A DNA stretch of 64,000 nt, from the NCBI GenBank assembly GCA_020852555.1, contig JADZAQ010000074.1:1-64000 (forward strand), given 5' to 3'. Positions within the stretch are counted from its first letter, which is position 1. Each line of letters opens with the position of its first letter. Positions 25,340-34,377 of this stretch are shown here, one piece after another. The DNA comes from Burkholderiales bacterium. GTDB taxonomy: Bacteria > Pseudomonadota > Gammaproteobacteria > Burkholderiales > Casimicrobiaceae. The position numbers and the translations under genes were made by a program. The notes under the pieces are model-generated. The model did not search any database. It was not told the DNA's origin and was given only the letters and a program-made list of their open reading frames with translations.

Positions 25340-26325
25340 AGCCACCGCTCCCGCGCGATGGTGCTCGCGAAGTACGTCAGGATCGCCTGTGCCCCGGCGC
25401 GGCGGATCGCGGTGAGATTCTCGATGGCGAGCGCGCGCTCGTCGGCGAGCCCGACTCGCGCCATCTGCTTCACCATTTCGTACTCGCCGCTGACGCTGTA
25501 CGCGCACACCGGCACGTCGCTCGCCGCCGCGAGATCGGCGACGACGTCGAGATAGGCGAGCGCGGGCTTCACCATCACGAGATCGGCGCCTTCGTCGAGG
25601 TCGAGGTCGAGCTCGCGCAGCGCTTCCCGGCGGTTGCGGAAGTCCATCTGGTAGCCGGCGCGATCGAAGCCTTCCGGCGACGAATCGAGCGCGTTGCGGA
25701 AAGGGCCGTAATACGCCGACGCGTATTTCGCGGTATAGGCGAGGATGCCGACGTTCGCGAAGCCCGCGTCATCCAGCGCGGTACGGATCGCGCCCACGCG
25801 GCCGTCCATCATGTCCGAGGGCGCGACGAAATCGGCGCCGGCGGCGGCGTGCGCGCAGGCGACCGCGGCGAGGCGCGACAGCGTGGCATCGTTGTCGACC
25901 TGTGCCCCCTTCACCACGCCGCAGTGGCCGTGCGACGTGTACGAGCACAGGCAGACATCGGTGAAGAGCGTCGGCGCGTCGCCGAGGCGCTCGCGCAGCC
26001 TGCGCACCGCCTGCGCCACGCGCGAGTCGGCGGCGCTCGCGGCGCTTCCCCGTTCGTCGCGCTCCGGGCTCGATCCGAAGAGGAGAAAATGCCTGACGCC
26101 GTGCACGAGGTCGGTGGCGATCTCGTCGGTGAGCGCATCGATCCCCCAACGATGGATGCCGGTGAAGCCCTCGATCGGCTCCCGGTCGACGTCCCGCTCG
26201 GCCACGAAATACGGCTGGATGAGCTGGTCGACGGCGAGTGTGGTCTGCGCGACGAGCGAGCGAATGCTTGCCGTGGCGCGCAGGCGCCGGGGCCGGATCG
26301 TGAGGGACTGCATGGCAGCGGGCAT
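25336..26325 (-). CDS. hemB: delta-aminolevulinic acid dehydratase / porphobilinogen synthase (HemB)
   Basis: Condenses two 5-aminolevulinates to porphobilinogen. The 329-aa length is normal. It has the cysteine-type zinc site DVCLCSYTSHGHCG near residue 125, the first active lysine in YTAKYASAYYGPF near 197 and the Schiff-base lysine in VMVKPALAYLD near 250. I start at ATG 26325 because GGAG lies 9 bases upstream; the track's 26394 start runs into the hemA end. The zinc-binding form is notable, since many proteobacterial enzymes of this family are magnesium-type. It precedes hemL with an ATGA overlap. Confidence 0.94.
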   Translation of the reverse strand: MPAAMQSLTIRPRRLRATASIRSLVAQTTLAVDQLIQPYFVAERDVDREPIEGFTGIHRWGIDALTDEIATDLVHGVRHFLLFGSSPERDERGSAASAADSRVAQAVRRLRERLGDAPTLFTDVCLCSYTSHGHCGVVKGAQVDNDATLSRLAAVACAHAAAGADFVAPSDMMDGRVGAIRTALDDAGFANVGILAYTAKYASAYYGPFRNALDSSPEGFDRAGYQMDFRNRREALRELDLDLDEGADLVMVKPALAYLDVVADLAAASDVPVCAYSVSGEYEMVKQMARVGLADERALAIENLTAIRRAGAQAILTYFASTIARERWL

Positions 26326-26378
26326 GGCAACGTCTCCAGGATGCACGGCCCGCGACGCGCGCGGACCGAAGGGCGGAT

Positions 26379-27605
26379 TCAGCGCGACCGGCACTCGCCG
26401 ACGCCGTGGCCGGGTTCGGTCGTGGTGCGCAACACGCGGCGCAGATGCTCACGCGCGTCGTGCAGGTGCTTGCGCAGGACCTTCTCGAGCCACGCGCGGC
26501 GTGCGGCAGGATCGGCTCCGGCGGGGTCGAACGTCGCCAGTGCGCGCGCCGCCTGCGCCTCCAACTCGCCCTCGATGCTGCTGAACTCACGGAGGATCGG
26601 TGCTTCCTTCTGCGCGCGGAAGAATTCGCGCAGCGACGCTTCGAGGATCGCTTCGGCGGCGGCGACCGCGCGCGCTCGATCGGCGGCGTTGCGCTTCGCT
26701 TCGTCGAGCAGGTCTTCCATGCGGACGAGCTTCGACGACGCGCCGACGATCGCGCTTTGCTCGATGTCCGGCGGCTGCGCGAAGTCGAAGAGGATGCGCG
26801 GGCGCTTCGGCAGCGATTCGAAAAAGACGCCGGTGAAGATCGGGTCGCGGCTCGCGGTCGCCGTGAAGACGTGTGAGAACTCGGTCGGCGCGGCGACGAA
26901 GTCCGCGAGTGCGCCGAGCTTGACGCGCTGGCTCTGCGGCAGCCGTGCGATCTTGGCGACGTCGCGATTGAGCCAGGTCACCGGCGTCGCCGGGCGGTGC
27001 TTCGCGAACCAATCGAGGACGTGGACGCTGATCGGGCTGCGGCCGACCACCACGACGTGCGTCGCCGGCCATTGCGCCTCGAACGCCTCGAATCGCCGCA
27101 TGCCGAGCGTGGCGACCGAGACCGGCTTCGCGCCGATTCCCGAGAGCGTGCGCACTTTCTTCGCGGTCTCGAAGGCGAGCGCGAACGCGCGGTCGAGGTC
27201 GCGCCCGATCGGCAGCCCCCAGGCGCGCGTCGACGCGAGCGCGTCCTTGATCTGCCCGAGGATCTGCGGTTCGCCGACCGCGAACGATTCGAGGGAACTC
27301 GCCACCCGCAGGAGATGCCGCAGCGCCGACTTGCCCTCGAGGTGGTAGCCGCGATAGAAGGCGTCGTCGGCGAGACCCAGCTTCTTCAGCAGCGCGATCC
27401 ACAGCGGGCGCGTATCGGCATAGACGTCGTGCGCCGTCGTATAGAACTCCACGCGGTTGCAGGTGGCGACGTAGGCGAGATCGCGAAAGCCCATCGCCAG
27501 CAGCGACTCGATGACGGCTTTGCGCTCCGGCTCGGCGATGTAGAGGCGGGACCGAAACTCCCCGGTGCTGCGATGGAAGTCGGTTCCCCAGACGTGCAAG
27601 AGCAT
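26379..27605 (-). CDS. hemA: glutamyl-tRNA reductase, divergent (HemA)
   Basis: A 408-aa enzyme reducing glutamyl-tRNA(Glu) to glutamate-1-semialdehyde. The catalytic cysteine is in ATCNRVEFY at residue 49, and the conserved SSLESFAVGEPQILGQIKDA follows. A Rossmann region (VVVVGRSPISVHVL, lacking the usual GAGEM form) and a helical C-terminus are present. The N-terminus (WGTDFHRSTGEFRSRLYIAE) is unlike the common GLNHKTAPV form, so this is an outlying subfamily. It lies 53 bases before hemB. The start at ATG 27605 is the first in frame with family similarity; the 1671-aa track ORF upstream is antisense to icmF. Confidence 0.88.
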   Translation of the reverse strand: MLLHVWGTDFHRSTGEFRSRLYIAEPERKAVIESLLAMGFRDLAYVATCNRVEFYTTAHDVYADTRPLWIALLKKLGLADDAFYRGYHLEGKSALRHLLRVASSLESFAVGEPQILGQIKDALASTRAWGLPIGRDLDRAFALAFETAKKVRTLSGIGAKPVSVATLGMRRFEAFEAQWPATHVVVVGRSPISVHVLDWFAKHRPATPVTWLNRDVAKIARLPQSQRVKLGALADFVAAPTEFSHVFTATASRDPIFTGVFFESLPKRPRILFDFAQPPDIEQSAIVGASSKLVRMEDLLDEAKRNAADRARAVAAAEAILEASLREFFRAQKEAPILREFSSIEGELEAQAARALATFDPAGADPAARRAWLEKVLRKHLHDAREHLRRVLRTTTEPGHGVGECRSR

Positions 27606-27753
27606 GACGGTGCAACCGTACGGGGGACTGATGCGTGAATCGGAAAATACAATTGTCGCAGAATTGGGAGAGGCCGTTTCTAATACCTTATATTCGGATC
27701 CGCGGCCGGCGAGTCCGACCACGCCGATCGAGCGACCGCCGGCCGGACTCGTA

Positions 27754-27782
27754 TTGACGTTTACGTAAACGTCATCTAGAGT
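27754..27782 (+). promoter_or_regulatory. icmF promoter with 20-bp perfect palindrome in the spacer
   Basis: TTGACG (27754-27759) and TAGAGT (27777-27782) are separated by exactly 17 bases. The spacer and -35 contain TGACGTTTACGTAAACGTCA (27755-27774), a perfect 20-bp palindrome. Its ACGT-rich form resembles operators of MerR-family LiuR, a regulator of branched-chain amino acid and acyl-CoA genes in proteobacteria; that link is from memory and needs checking. The leader of about 115 bases to icmF is GC-rich and contains a CCTGCCG...CGGCAGG fold-back. Confidence 0.65.
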
Positions 27783-27902
27783 CGAGCGGCCTGCCGTGCC
27801 CCGGAGGGGGCGCCCGGCAGCGCGCCGGCAGGCGACGCAGGAGTAAGCTTTCCCGCCCGGGTCTTCGCCGCGCCCGGGCGCCCGCCAACGCACGAGGACG
27901 CC

Positions 27903-30900
27903 ATGAACGACGCATCCCGCCCGCCGCTCGTCTACAAGCCCCAGACCAAGGTGCGTTTCGTCACCGCGGCGAGCCTCTTCGACGGCCACGATGCCTCGAT
28001 CAACATCATGCGGCGCATCCTGCAGGCGACCGGCTGCGAGGTGATCCACCTGGGGCACAACCGTTCCGTGGAGGAGATCGTCGACTGTGCGCTGCAGGAG
28101 GACGTCAACGGCATCGCGATCTCGTCGTACCAGGGTGGGCACGTCGAGTTCTTCAAGTACATGCTCGACCTCCTGCGCGAGCGCGGCGGCGGCCACGTCA
28201 AGGTCTTCGGCGGTGGCGGCGGCGTCATCGTCCCCGCCGAGATCGAGGAGCTGCACGCCTACGGCGTCGCCCGGATCTTCTCGCCCGAGGACGGCCAGAA
28301 GCTGGGGCTGCAAGGAATGATCAACGAGATCGTCGCCGCCTGCGATGTCGAGCTGAGCGGCGACCTGCCGGGCTCGATCGCCGCGCTGACCAGTGGCGCG
28401 CGTTTCGAGCGCGTGCGCGCCGTCGCCCGCTTCATCACCGCTTTCGAGAACGGCACCGTACCCCCGGCGCTGCGCGATGCCATCCGCGCGGCGGCGGCGC
28501 AGTCGCACGCGCCGGTGCTCGGCGTCACCGGCACCGGCGGCGCCGGCAAGAGTTCGCTCACCGACGAGCTCGTGCGCCGCTTCCGGCTCGATCACCGCGA
28601 TGCGCTGCGCCTCGCGATCGTCTCGATCGATCCCTCGCGCCGCAAGTCGGGGGGGGCGCTTCTCGGCGATCGCATCCGCATGAATGCGATCGACCATCCC
28701 CACATCTACATGCGTTCGCTCGCGACCCGTGACGCCGGCAGCGAGATCAGCGCGGCGCTGCCCGACGTCATCGCCGCCTGCAAGGCGGCGGGGTTCGATC
28801 TCGTGATCGTCGAGACCTCGGGCATCGGCCAGGGCGACGCGGCGATCGTCCCGCTGGTCGATGCGTCGCTGTACGTGATGACGCCCGAGTTCGGCGCCGC
28901 GAGCCAGTTGGAGAAGATCGACATGCTCGACTTCGCCGACTTCGTGGCGATCAACAAGTTCGATCGCAAGGGCGCCGCCGACGCCTTGCGCGACGTGCGC
29001 AAGCAGATGCAGCGCAACCGGGAGGCGTTCCGCACGGCGCCGGACAAGATGCCGGTGTTCGGCACCATCGCCTCGCACTTCAACGACGACGGCGTCACCG
29101 CGCTGTACCAGGCGATCGCGGCGAGGCTCGCGGAGAAGGGGCTCGCCGCGGGGCCCCATGCGCTGCCCGCGGTGACGGTGAAGCAGTCCTCCGGCCGTGG
29201 CGCCGTCGTGCCGGCGGCGCGGGTGCGCTATCTGGCCGAGATCGCCGACACCGTGCGTGGCTACCACGCCTGGGCCCGCGACCAGGCTCGCCTCGCCCGG
29301 GAGCGCCAGCAGGTGCGCGCGACGCTGGCGATGCTGCTCGCCCGGCAGCGCGAGCAGGCGTGCAGCGAGCGCTCGGGCGGCGCGGGCGGCGCGGCCGTGC
29401 CGCTCGCCGACGGCGAATCGCCGGCAGCGTCGACGCTCGCCGACGAGTTGGGCGCGCTCGCGCAGGAACGTGACGCCGCGCTCGATGCGCGCGCGCGGAA
29501 GCTCCTGGACATGTGGCCGCAGACCAAGGCCGCGTACGGCGCCGACGAGTACGTGGTGAAGATCCGCGACCGCGAGATCCGCACCGCGCTCACCACCACG
29601 TCGCTGTCCGGCACCAAGGTGCGCAAGGTCGCATTGCCCGGCTTCGCGGACGACGGCGAGATCCTGCGCTGGCAGCTCCTCGAGAACGTTCCGGGGAGCT
29701 TTCCGTTCACCGCCGGCGTGTTCGCCTTCAAGCGCGAGAACGAGGATCCCACGCGCATGTTCGCCGGCGAAGGCGATCCCTTCCGCACCAATCGCCGCTT
29801 CCATCTGCTGGCCGACGGCATGCCGGCCAAGCGCCTGTCCACCGCGTTCGACTCGGTCACGCTCTACGGCAACGATCCCGCGCTGCGTCCCGACATCTAC
29901 GGCAAGGTGGGGAACTCGGGCGTGTCGATCGCCACCTTGGACGACATGAAGGTGCTGTATTCGGGCTTCGACCTGTGCGCGCCGAACAATTCGGTCTCGA
30001 TGACCATCAACGGTCCGGCGCCGACCATCCTCGCGATGTTCATGAACACCGCGATCGACCAGCAGATCGAGAAGTTCCGCGCCGACAACGGCCGCGAGCC
30101 GACCGACGACGAGGTGGCCAAGATCCGCGTATGGACGCTCGCCACCGTGCGCGGCACCGTGCAGGCCGACATCCTGAAAGAGGACCAGGGGCAGAACACC
30201 TGCATCTTCTCGACCGAATTCTCGCTCAAGGTGATGGGCGACATCCAGGAGTACTTCGTCCACCACCACGTCAAGAACTTCTACTCGGTGTCGATCTCCG
30301 GCTACCACATCGCCGAGGCCGGCGCCAACCCGATCTCGCAGCTCGCCTTCACGCTGTCGAATGGCTTCACGTTCGTCGAAACGTACCTCGCGCGCGGCAT
30401 GCACATCGACGACTTCGCGGGGAACCTCTCGTTCTTCTTCAGCTACGGCATGGACCCCGAGTACACGGTGATCGGCCGCGTCGCGCGGCGCATCTGGGCG
30501 GTGGCGATGAAGAACCGCTACGGCGCCAACGAGCGCTCGCAGAAGTTGAAGTTCCACTCGCAGACGTCGGGACGCAGCCTGCACGCGCAGGAGATCTCGT
30601 TCAACGACATCCGCACGACGCTCCAGGCGCTCATCTCGACCTACGACAACACCAACTCGCTGCACACCAACGCCTACGACGAGGCGATCACCACGCCCAC
30701 CGAGGAGAGCGTGCGCCGGGCGATGGCGATCCAGCTCATCATCAACCGCGAGTGGGGCTTGGCGAAGAACGAGAATCCGAACCAGGGCTCGTTCATCATC
30801 GAGGAGCTGACCGACCTCGTCGAGGAGGCGGTGCTGAAGGAATTCGAGGCGCTCTCCGAGCGCGGTGGCGTGCTGGGCGCCATGGAGACGGGCTACCAGC

Positions 30901-31250
30901 GGGGCAAGATCCAGGAAGAGTCGCTCTACTACGAGCACCAGAAGCACGACGGCAGCTATCCCATCGTCGGCGTCAACACTTTCCGCAATCCGCGCGGCGA
31001 GTCGGTGCCGCAGAAGATCGAGCTCGCGCGCTCGTCGGAAGAGGAGAAGCAATCGCAGCTTACGCGCCTCGCCGACTTCCACGCGCGCCACGCCGGCGCG
31101 GCACCGGCGGCGCTCGCGAAGCTCAAGGCGACGGTCATCGCCAACGGCAATGTCTTCGCCGAGCTCATGGACACGGTTCGCGTCTGCTCGTTGGGGCAGA
31201 TCACCAACGCGCTCTTCGAGGTCGGCGGTCAGTACCGGCGGTCGATGTAG
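27903..31250 (+). CDS. icmF: fused isobutyryl-CoA mutase (IcmF), adenosylcobalamin-dependent
   Basis: Interconverts isobutyryl-CoA and n-butyryl-CoA (some members also isovaleryl/pivalyl-CoA) using coenzyme B12. The order in the 1115-aa protein is typical. Residues about 15-150 form the B12-binding domain, with DGHDASIN supplying the cobalt-ligating histidine. Residues about 205-500 form the MeaI-like G-protein chaperone, with Walker [10 protein letters not shown] at 210-218 and a NKFD motif near 350. The rest is the substrate-binding TIM barrel (for example [22 protein letters not shown]). Chaperone and mutase being fused removes the need for a separate repair GTPase. ATG 27903 follows an AGGA-like element; the gene is monocistronic and divergent from hemA. 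Confidence 0.95.
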   Translation: MNDASRPPLVYKPQTKVRFVTAASLFDGHDASINIMRRILQATGCEVIHLGHNRSVEEIVDCALQEDVNGIAISSYQGGHVEFFKYMLDLLRERGGGHVKVFGGGGGVIVPAEIEELHAYGVARIFSPEDGQKLGLQGMINEIVAACDVELSGDLPGSIAALTSGARFERVRAVARFITAFENGTVPPALRDAIRAAAAQSHAPVLGVTGTGGAGKSSLTDELVRRFRLDHRDALRLAIVSIDPSRRKSGGALLGDRIRMNAIDHPHIYMRSLATRDAGSEISAALPDVIAACKAAGFDLVIVETSGIGQGDAAIVPLVDASLYVMTPEFGAASQLEKIDMLDFADFVAINKFDRKGAADALRDVRKQMQRNREAFRTAPDKMPVFGTIASHFNDDGVTALYQAIAARLAEKGLAAGPHALPAVTVKQSSGRGAVVPAARVRYLAEIADTVRGYHAWARDQARLARERQQVRATLAMLLARQREQACSERSGGAGGAAVPLADGESPAASTLADELGALAQERDAALDARARKLLDMWPQTKAAYGADEYVVKIRDREIRTALTTTSLSGTKVRKVALPGFADDGEILRWQLLENVPGSFPFTAGVFAFKRENEDPTRMFAGEGDPFRTNRRFHLLADGMPAKRLSTAFDSVTLYGNDPALRPDIYGKVGNSGVSIATLDDMKVLYSGFDLCAPNNSVSMTINGPAPTILAMFMNTAIDQQIEKFRADNGREPTDDEVAKIRVWTLATVRGTVQADILKEDQGQNTCIFSTEFSLKVMGDIQEYFVHHHVKNFYSVSISGYHIAEAGANPISQLAFTLSNGFTFVETYLARGMHIDDFAGNLSFFFSYGMDPEYTVIGRVARRIWAVAMKNRYGANERSQKLKFHSQTSGRSLHAQEISFNDIRTTLQALISTYDNTNSLHTNAYDEAITTPTEESVRRAMAIQLIINREWGLAKNENPNQGSFIIEELTDLVEEAVLKEFEALSERGGVLGAMETGYQRGKIQEESLYYEHQKHDGSYPIVGVNTFRNPRGESVPQKIELARSSEEEKQSQLTRLADFHARHAGAAPAALAKLKATVIANGNVFAELMDTVRVCSLGQITNALFEVGGQYRRSM

Positions 31251-31292
31251 CAGGTGAGGCCGGCGAGCCAGCGGGCCCGCCACCGAGCTACC

Positions 31293-31320
31293 GGACCGTA
31301 GACGTTGCGCGTCACGGTCC
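31293..31320 (+). terminator. hairpin downstream of icmF
   Basis: GGACCGT-A-GACG, loop TTGCG, CGTC-ACGGTCC forms an 11-bp stem with a single bulged A, about 40 bases after the icmF stop. There is no run of T after it, so it is not a classical intrinsic terminator. It may stabilise the 3' end or act together with Rho. Confidence 0.4.
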
Positions 31321-31353
31321 CCGCGCCGCTTCGCCGGCTCCCCAGCGCGGCGC

Positions 31354-31374
31354 TTGCATGCTAATGTCATGCAA
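31354..31374. promoter_or_regulatory. inverted repeat TTGCATG-N7-CATGCAA
   Basis: Perfect 7-bp arms around CTAATGT, centred about 47 bases before the preferred start of the beta-helix/DUF1800 gene. The local A+T content is high for this region. It could be an operator or part of the promoter. If translation begins instead at TTG 31354 or ATG 31369, the repeat would lie within the first codons. Confidence 0.45.
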
Positions 31375-31410
31375 CGGGACACAAAGTCCGCCACGCAGCG
31401 GGGAGGTGCG

Positions 31411-34371
31411 GTGGATCACGGGTGGCGAGCACGGCGCTTTGCATGCGCGCTGGGCAGCGCGGCAGCGCTCGCATCGGCACCCGCGGCCGCGCTCGGTGTC
31501 GCGACCATCGTCGACGACCCCTACGGGTCGGTCACGGTCCAGGGGGCGACGCTTTCCGGCAACGTGGTCACCGGCTGGCAGACCAACGTCGTCATCCAGC
31601 TGGGCGCCGTCGCCGGCGATGGCGTCTCGCTGGCCCGGATCGATTTTGCCGACCTCGACCTGCCGGCCGGGACCACGCTCACCGTGCGCGCCGGCGCGGC
31701 GGGGCAGGGGGTCGTGCTGCGCAATGCGGGTGCGGGCGCGAGCACGATCGCCGGAGCGCTGCGCTTCGAGGCGGCCTACGGTCCGGCCTTTCGGGTGCAG
31801 GTGCAAGACCGCCACGGGCTCACCATCGCGGACAGCGGGCGCGTGGTGACGAGCGCCATCCTGACCGTGTCGTCGCTTGGCGCGACGTGGACCGAAGGCG
31901 GTGTGCTCGCCAACCACGGGCTCGTGCAGGGTGACGCGCAGCTTCGGCTGACCGGCGGGCGCGTGACCGGCGGCGGGCGCTTCGTCGGCAACGACATCCA
32001 CGTCGCCACCTTCGGCCACGCCAATAACCCCGTCAACGGCAATTACTTCCTGTCGAACGGCCTGCAGCTATGGCCGAGCTCGGGCAATTCGGTGACGCTG
32101 TCGCTGACGCACTACGGCGCCACGCCGCAGGTGCTGAACTTCGCGATCAACGGCGACGCGCGGGTGTCGATGCCCTCGGCGTGGCCGGCGGGATACTTCG
32201 CACCGGGCAACAGCCTGCCGGCGCTGCCGGGCGAGGTGCGTGCGTCGGGTGCCGGCAATCCCGCGCACGGTGCGAGCGGCATCATCGTGCAGGCGACCGG
32301 CACGCTCACCCTCGGCGGAGGTGCGAGCAACGACCTCGTGCTGGCCGGCGGCGTGGTGCTCAAGGCCGGCGGCACGCTCGACGTGAACGGCGTCGCCATC
32401 GTCAACGGCTGGACGCTCGCCGGCGAGTCGTTCCAGGGCGTCAATCTGGAAGCGCCGCGCATCACGAGCAGCAACGGTCCGCTTCGCGTCTACACCAACA
32501 ACCGTAACTGGGCCAACTTCAGCACGTACCCGTACGCGCCGGTGCGCACGTGGCAGTTCCTGCCGCAAGCCGATGGAAGCGCGCGGTACGTCGCGGCCGA
32601 TGCAGTGGCACCGCACCTCAATCCATACGCCGTGCTGGTCAACGCCGCTGCGCGCGGCGAATGCTGGGCGTGCCTCGTCGACATGCGCTCGATCGACATG
32701 CACGCGCCCCTGGAAACGCGCCAGGACGCGGCGCGTTTCCTGCGCCAGGCGACCTTTGGCGCCACCCGCGACGACATCGAGGCGCTGGTGCGCGAAGGCT
32801 ACGAGGCGTGGCTCGCCCGGCAGTTCGCGCTGCCTATCGTTTCGCACGTCGCCATGGTCGAGGCGGATCCCTACCTCGTCGACAGCGCCTGGTACGTCAC
32901 CAACCAGTCGATCTGGAAGCAGTTCTTCACCGGCGAGGACCAGTTGCGCCAGCGGGTGGGTTACGCACTGTCGCAGATCTACGTCGTATCGTTCGCGAAC
33001 GGGTTCGTCGCCAATGCGCCCTGCGGCGCCGCCGGCTACCTCGACACGCTCAATCGCCACGCCTTCGGCAACTGGCGCGACCTCCTGCGCGACGTGACGC
33101 TGCATCCGCTCATGGGTGAGTACCTGTCGATGAAGGAGAGCGCCAAGGCCGACCTGGTGCTGAGGACGCAGCCCGACGAGAACTACGCGCGCGAAGTGAT
33201 GCAGCTCTTCTCGATCGGGCTCGTGCAACTCGACCCCGGCGGCACGCCGCGGCTCGATGCCAGCGGCAAGGGCATCCCGACGTTCTCCGAGGCGACCGTC
33301 AAGGGCTTCGCGAAGGCGCTCTCCGGCTGGACCTTCGGCGGGCAGGATCAGGCGAAGCCGTGGCGCTGGCTCTATCCCGACATCTGGGACGAGGACCCGG
33401 TGCTCGCGGTGCGCAAGGGCTGCGCCGCGTGGACCCGGCCGATGGAGCCCTGGCTCGCGCCATTCGCCTCCGTCGACGGCACGCGGCTCATCGCCGGACC
33501 CGCCCATGATCAGGGCGTGAAGCAACTCCTCGCCTACCCCGGCGCGCCCCACGCGACGCTCCCGGCGAACCAGGCGCCGGCCACGGACCTCGACCACGCC
33601 ATCGAGAACGTCTTTCGCCACCCCAACGTCGGCCCGTTCATCGGCAAGCAACTCATCCAGCGGCTCGTCATGTCGAACCCCAGCCCCGCGTACGTCGCGC
33701 GCGTCGCGCAGGCTTTCGCCGACAACGGCAGCGGCGTGCGCGGCGACTTGCAGGCGGTGCTTCGCGCCGTGCTGCTCGATCCCGAGGCGCGCAGCCTCGC
33801 CGCGCGCGACGCGCCCACGTTCGGGAAGCTCGCCGAGCCGGTGGTGCGCTTCGTGCAGCTCCATCGAGCCTTCGCAGCGAAGAAAGCGAACGGCTACTAC
33901 GACCTGCGCGGTGGTCTCAACGCCCCGACGCAGCTCAGCCAAAGTCCGCTCTTCGCGCCGTCGGTGTTCAATTTCTACCACCCCGACTACATGCCGGCGG
34001 GGCCGCTCACGCAGCACGGACTGGTCGGCCCCGAGTTCGAGATCGCGAGCAGCGCGGCGATTTCGGGCTTTGCCGAGTTCACGAAGACCGACATCATCGA
34101 TGGCTTCGCGCACGGCAGTCGCGACCCCGCCGATCGGATCGTCCCCGATTACGCGTACTACGCGATGCTGGCGAGCGACCCCGCGGCGCTGGTCGACGAG
34201 CTCGATCTCGTCCTCACCGGCAGCGCGCTGAGCGACGAGGCGCGGATGCGGATCGTCCAGTCGATCGGCATGATCACGGTGAGCGGCGACGCGCTGGCGC
34301 AGGGCCGCGAGCGGGTGCGCATCGCGCTGTGGCTCATCGCCAATACGCCCGATTACCTCGTGGAGCGCTGA
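31411..34371 (+). CDS. secreted beta-helix / DUF1800 protein
   Basis: A protein of about 986 aa with two visible parts. After a signal peptide (MDHGWRARR, then an alanine-rich core ending ASAPAAA) comes a region of roughly 380 residues. It is rich in short G/T/V/N repeats such as GALRF, GGRVTGGGRFVGN and GGTLDVNG, like filamentous-haemagglutinin-type beta-helices. From about residue 430 a DUF1800 domain begins (DAARFLRQATFGATRDDIEAL) and runs to the end. Function of DUF1800 is not established. GTG 31411 follows GGGGAGG by a short 4-base gap; ATG 31369 is the alternative. It is 6 bases before the DUF1501 gene, its usual partner. Confidence 0.75.
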   Translation: MDHGWRARRFACALGSAAALASAPAAALGVATIVDDPYGSVTVQGATLSGNVVTGWQTNVVIQLGAVAGDGVSLARIDFADLDLPAGTTLTVRAGAAGQGVVLRNAGAGASTIAGALRFEAAYGPAFRVQVQDRHGLTIADSGRVVTSAILTVSSLGATWTEGGVLANHGLVQGDAQLRLTGGRVTGGGRFVGNDIHVATFGHANNPVNGNYFLSNGLQLWPSSGNSVTLSLTHYGATPQVLNFAINGDARVSMPSAWPAGYFAPGNSLPALPGEVRASGAGNPAHGASGIIVQATGTLTLGGGASNDLVLAGGVVLKAGGTLDVNGVAIVNGWTLAGESFQGVNLEAPRITSSNGPLRVYTNNRNWANFSTYPYAPVRTWQFLPQADGSARYVAADAVAPHLNPYAVLVNAAARGECWACLVDMRSIDMHAPLETRQDAARFLRQATFGATRDDIEALVREGYEAWLARQFALPIVSHVAMVEADPYLVDSAWYVTNQSIWKQFFTGEDQLRQRVGYALSQIYVVSFANGFVANAPCGAAGYLDTLNRHAFGNWRDLLRDVTLHPLMGEYLSMKESAKADLVLRTQPDENYAREVMQLFSIGLVQLDPGGTPRLDASGKGIPTFSEATVKGFAKALSGWTFGGQDQAKPWRWLYPDIWDEDPVLAVRKGCAAWTRPMEPWLAPFASVDGTRLIAGPAHDQGVKQLLAYPGAPHATLPANQAPATDLDHAIENVFRHPNVGPFIGKQLIQRLVMSNPSPAYVARVAQAFADNGSGVRGDLQAVLRAVLLDPEARSLAARDAPTFGKLAEPVVRFVQLHRAFAAKKANGYYDLRGGLNAPTQLSQSPLFAPSVFNFYHPDYMPAGPLTQHGLVGPEFEIASSAAISGFAEFTKTDIIDGFAHGSRDPADRIVPDYAYYAMLASDPAALVDELDLVLTGSALSDEARMRIVQSIGMITVSGDALAQGRERVRIALWLIANTPDYLVER

Positions 34372-34377
34372 CCGGCG

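Noticed and set aside
27606-27902. Possible cobalamin riboswitch before the B12-dependent icmF
   Set aside because: The leader lacks the conserved B12-box core and is short; only simple GC-rich fold-backs are seen.
26379-31394. 1671-aa minus-strand ORF
   Set aside because: Only its last 408 codons are a real gene (hemA). The rest is antisense to icmF and has the R/H/G/V-rich composition of a high-GC shadow frame.
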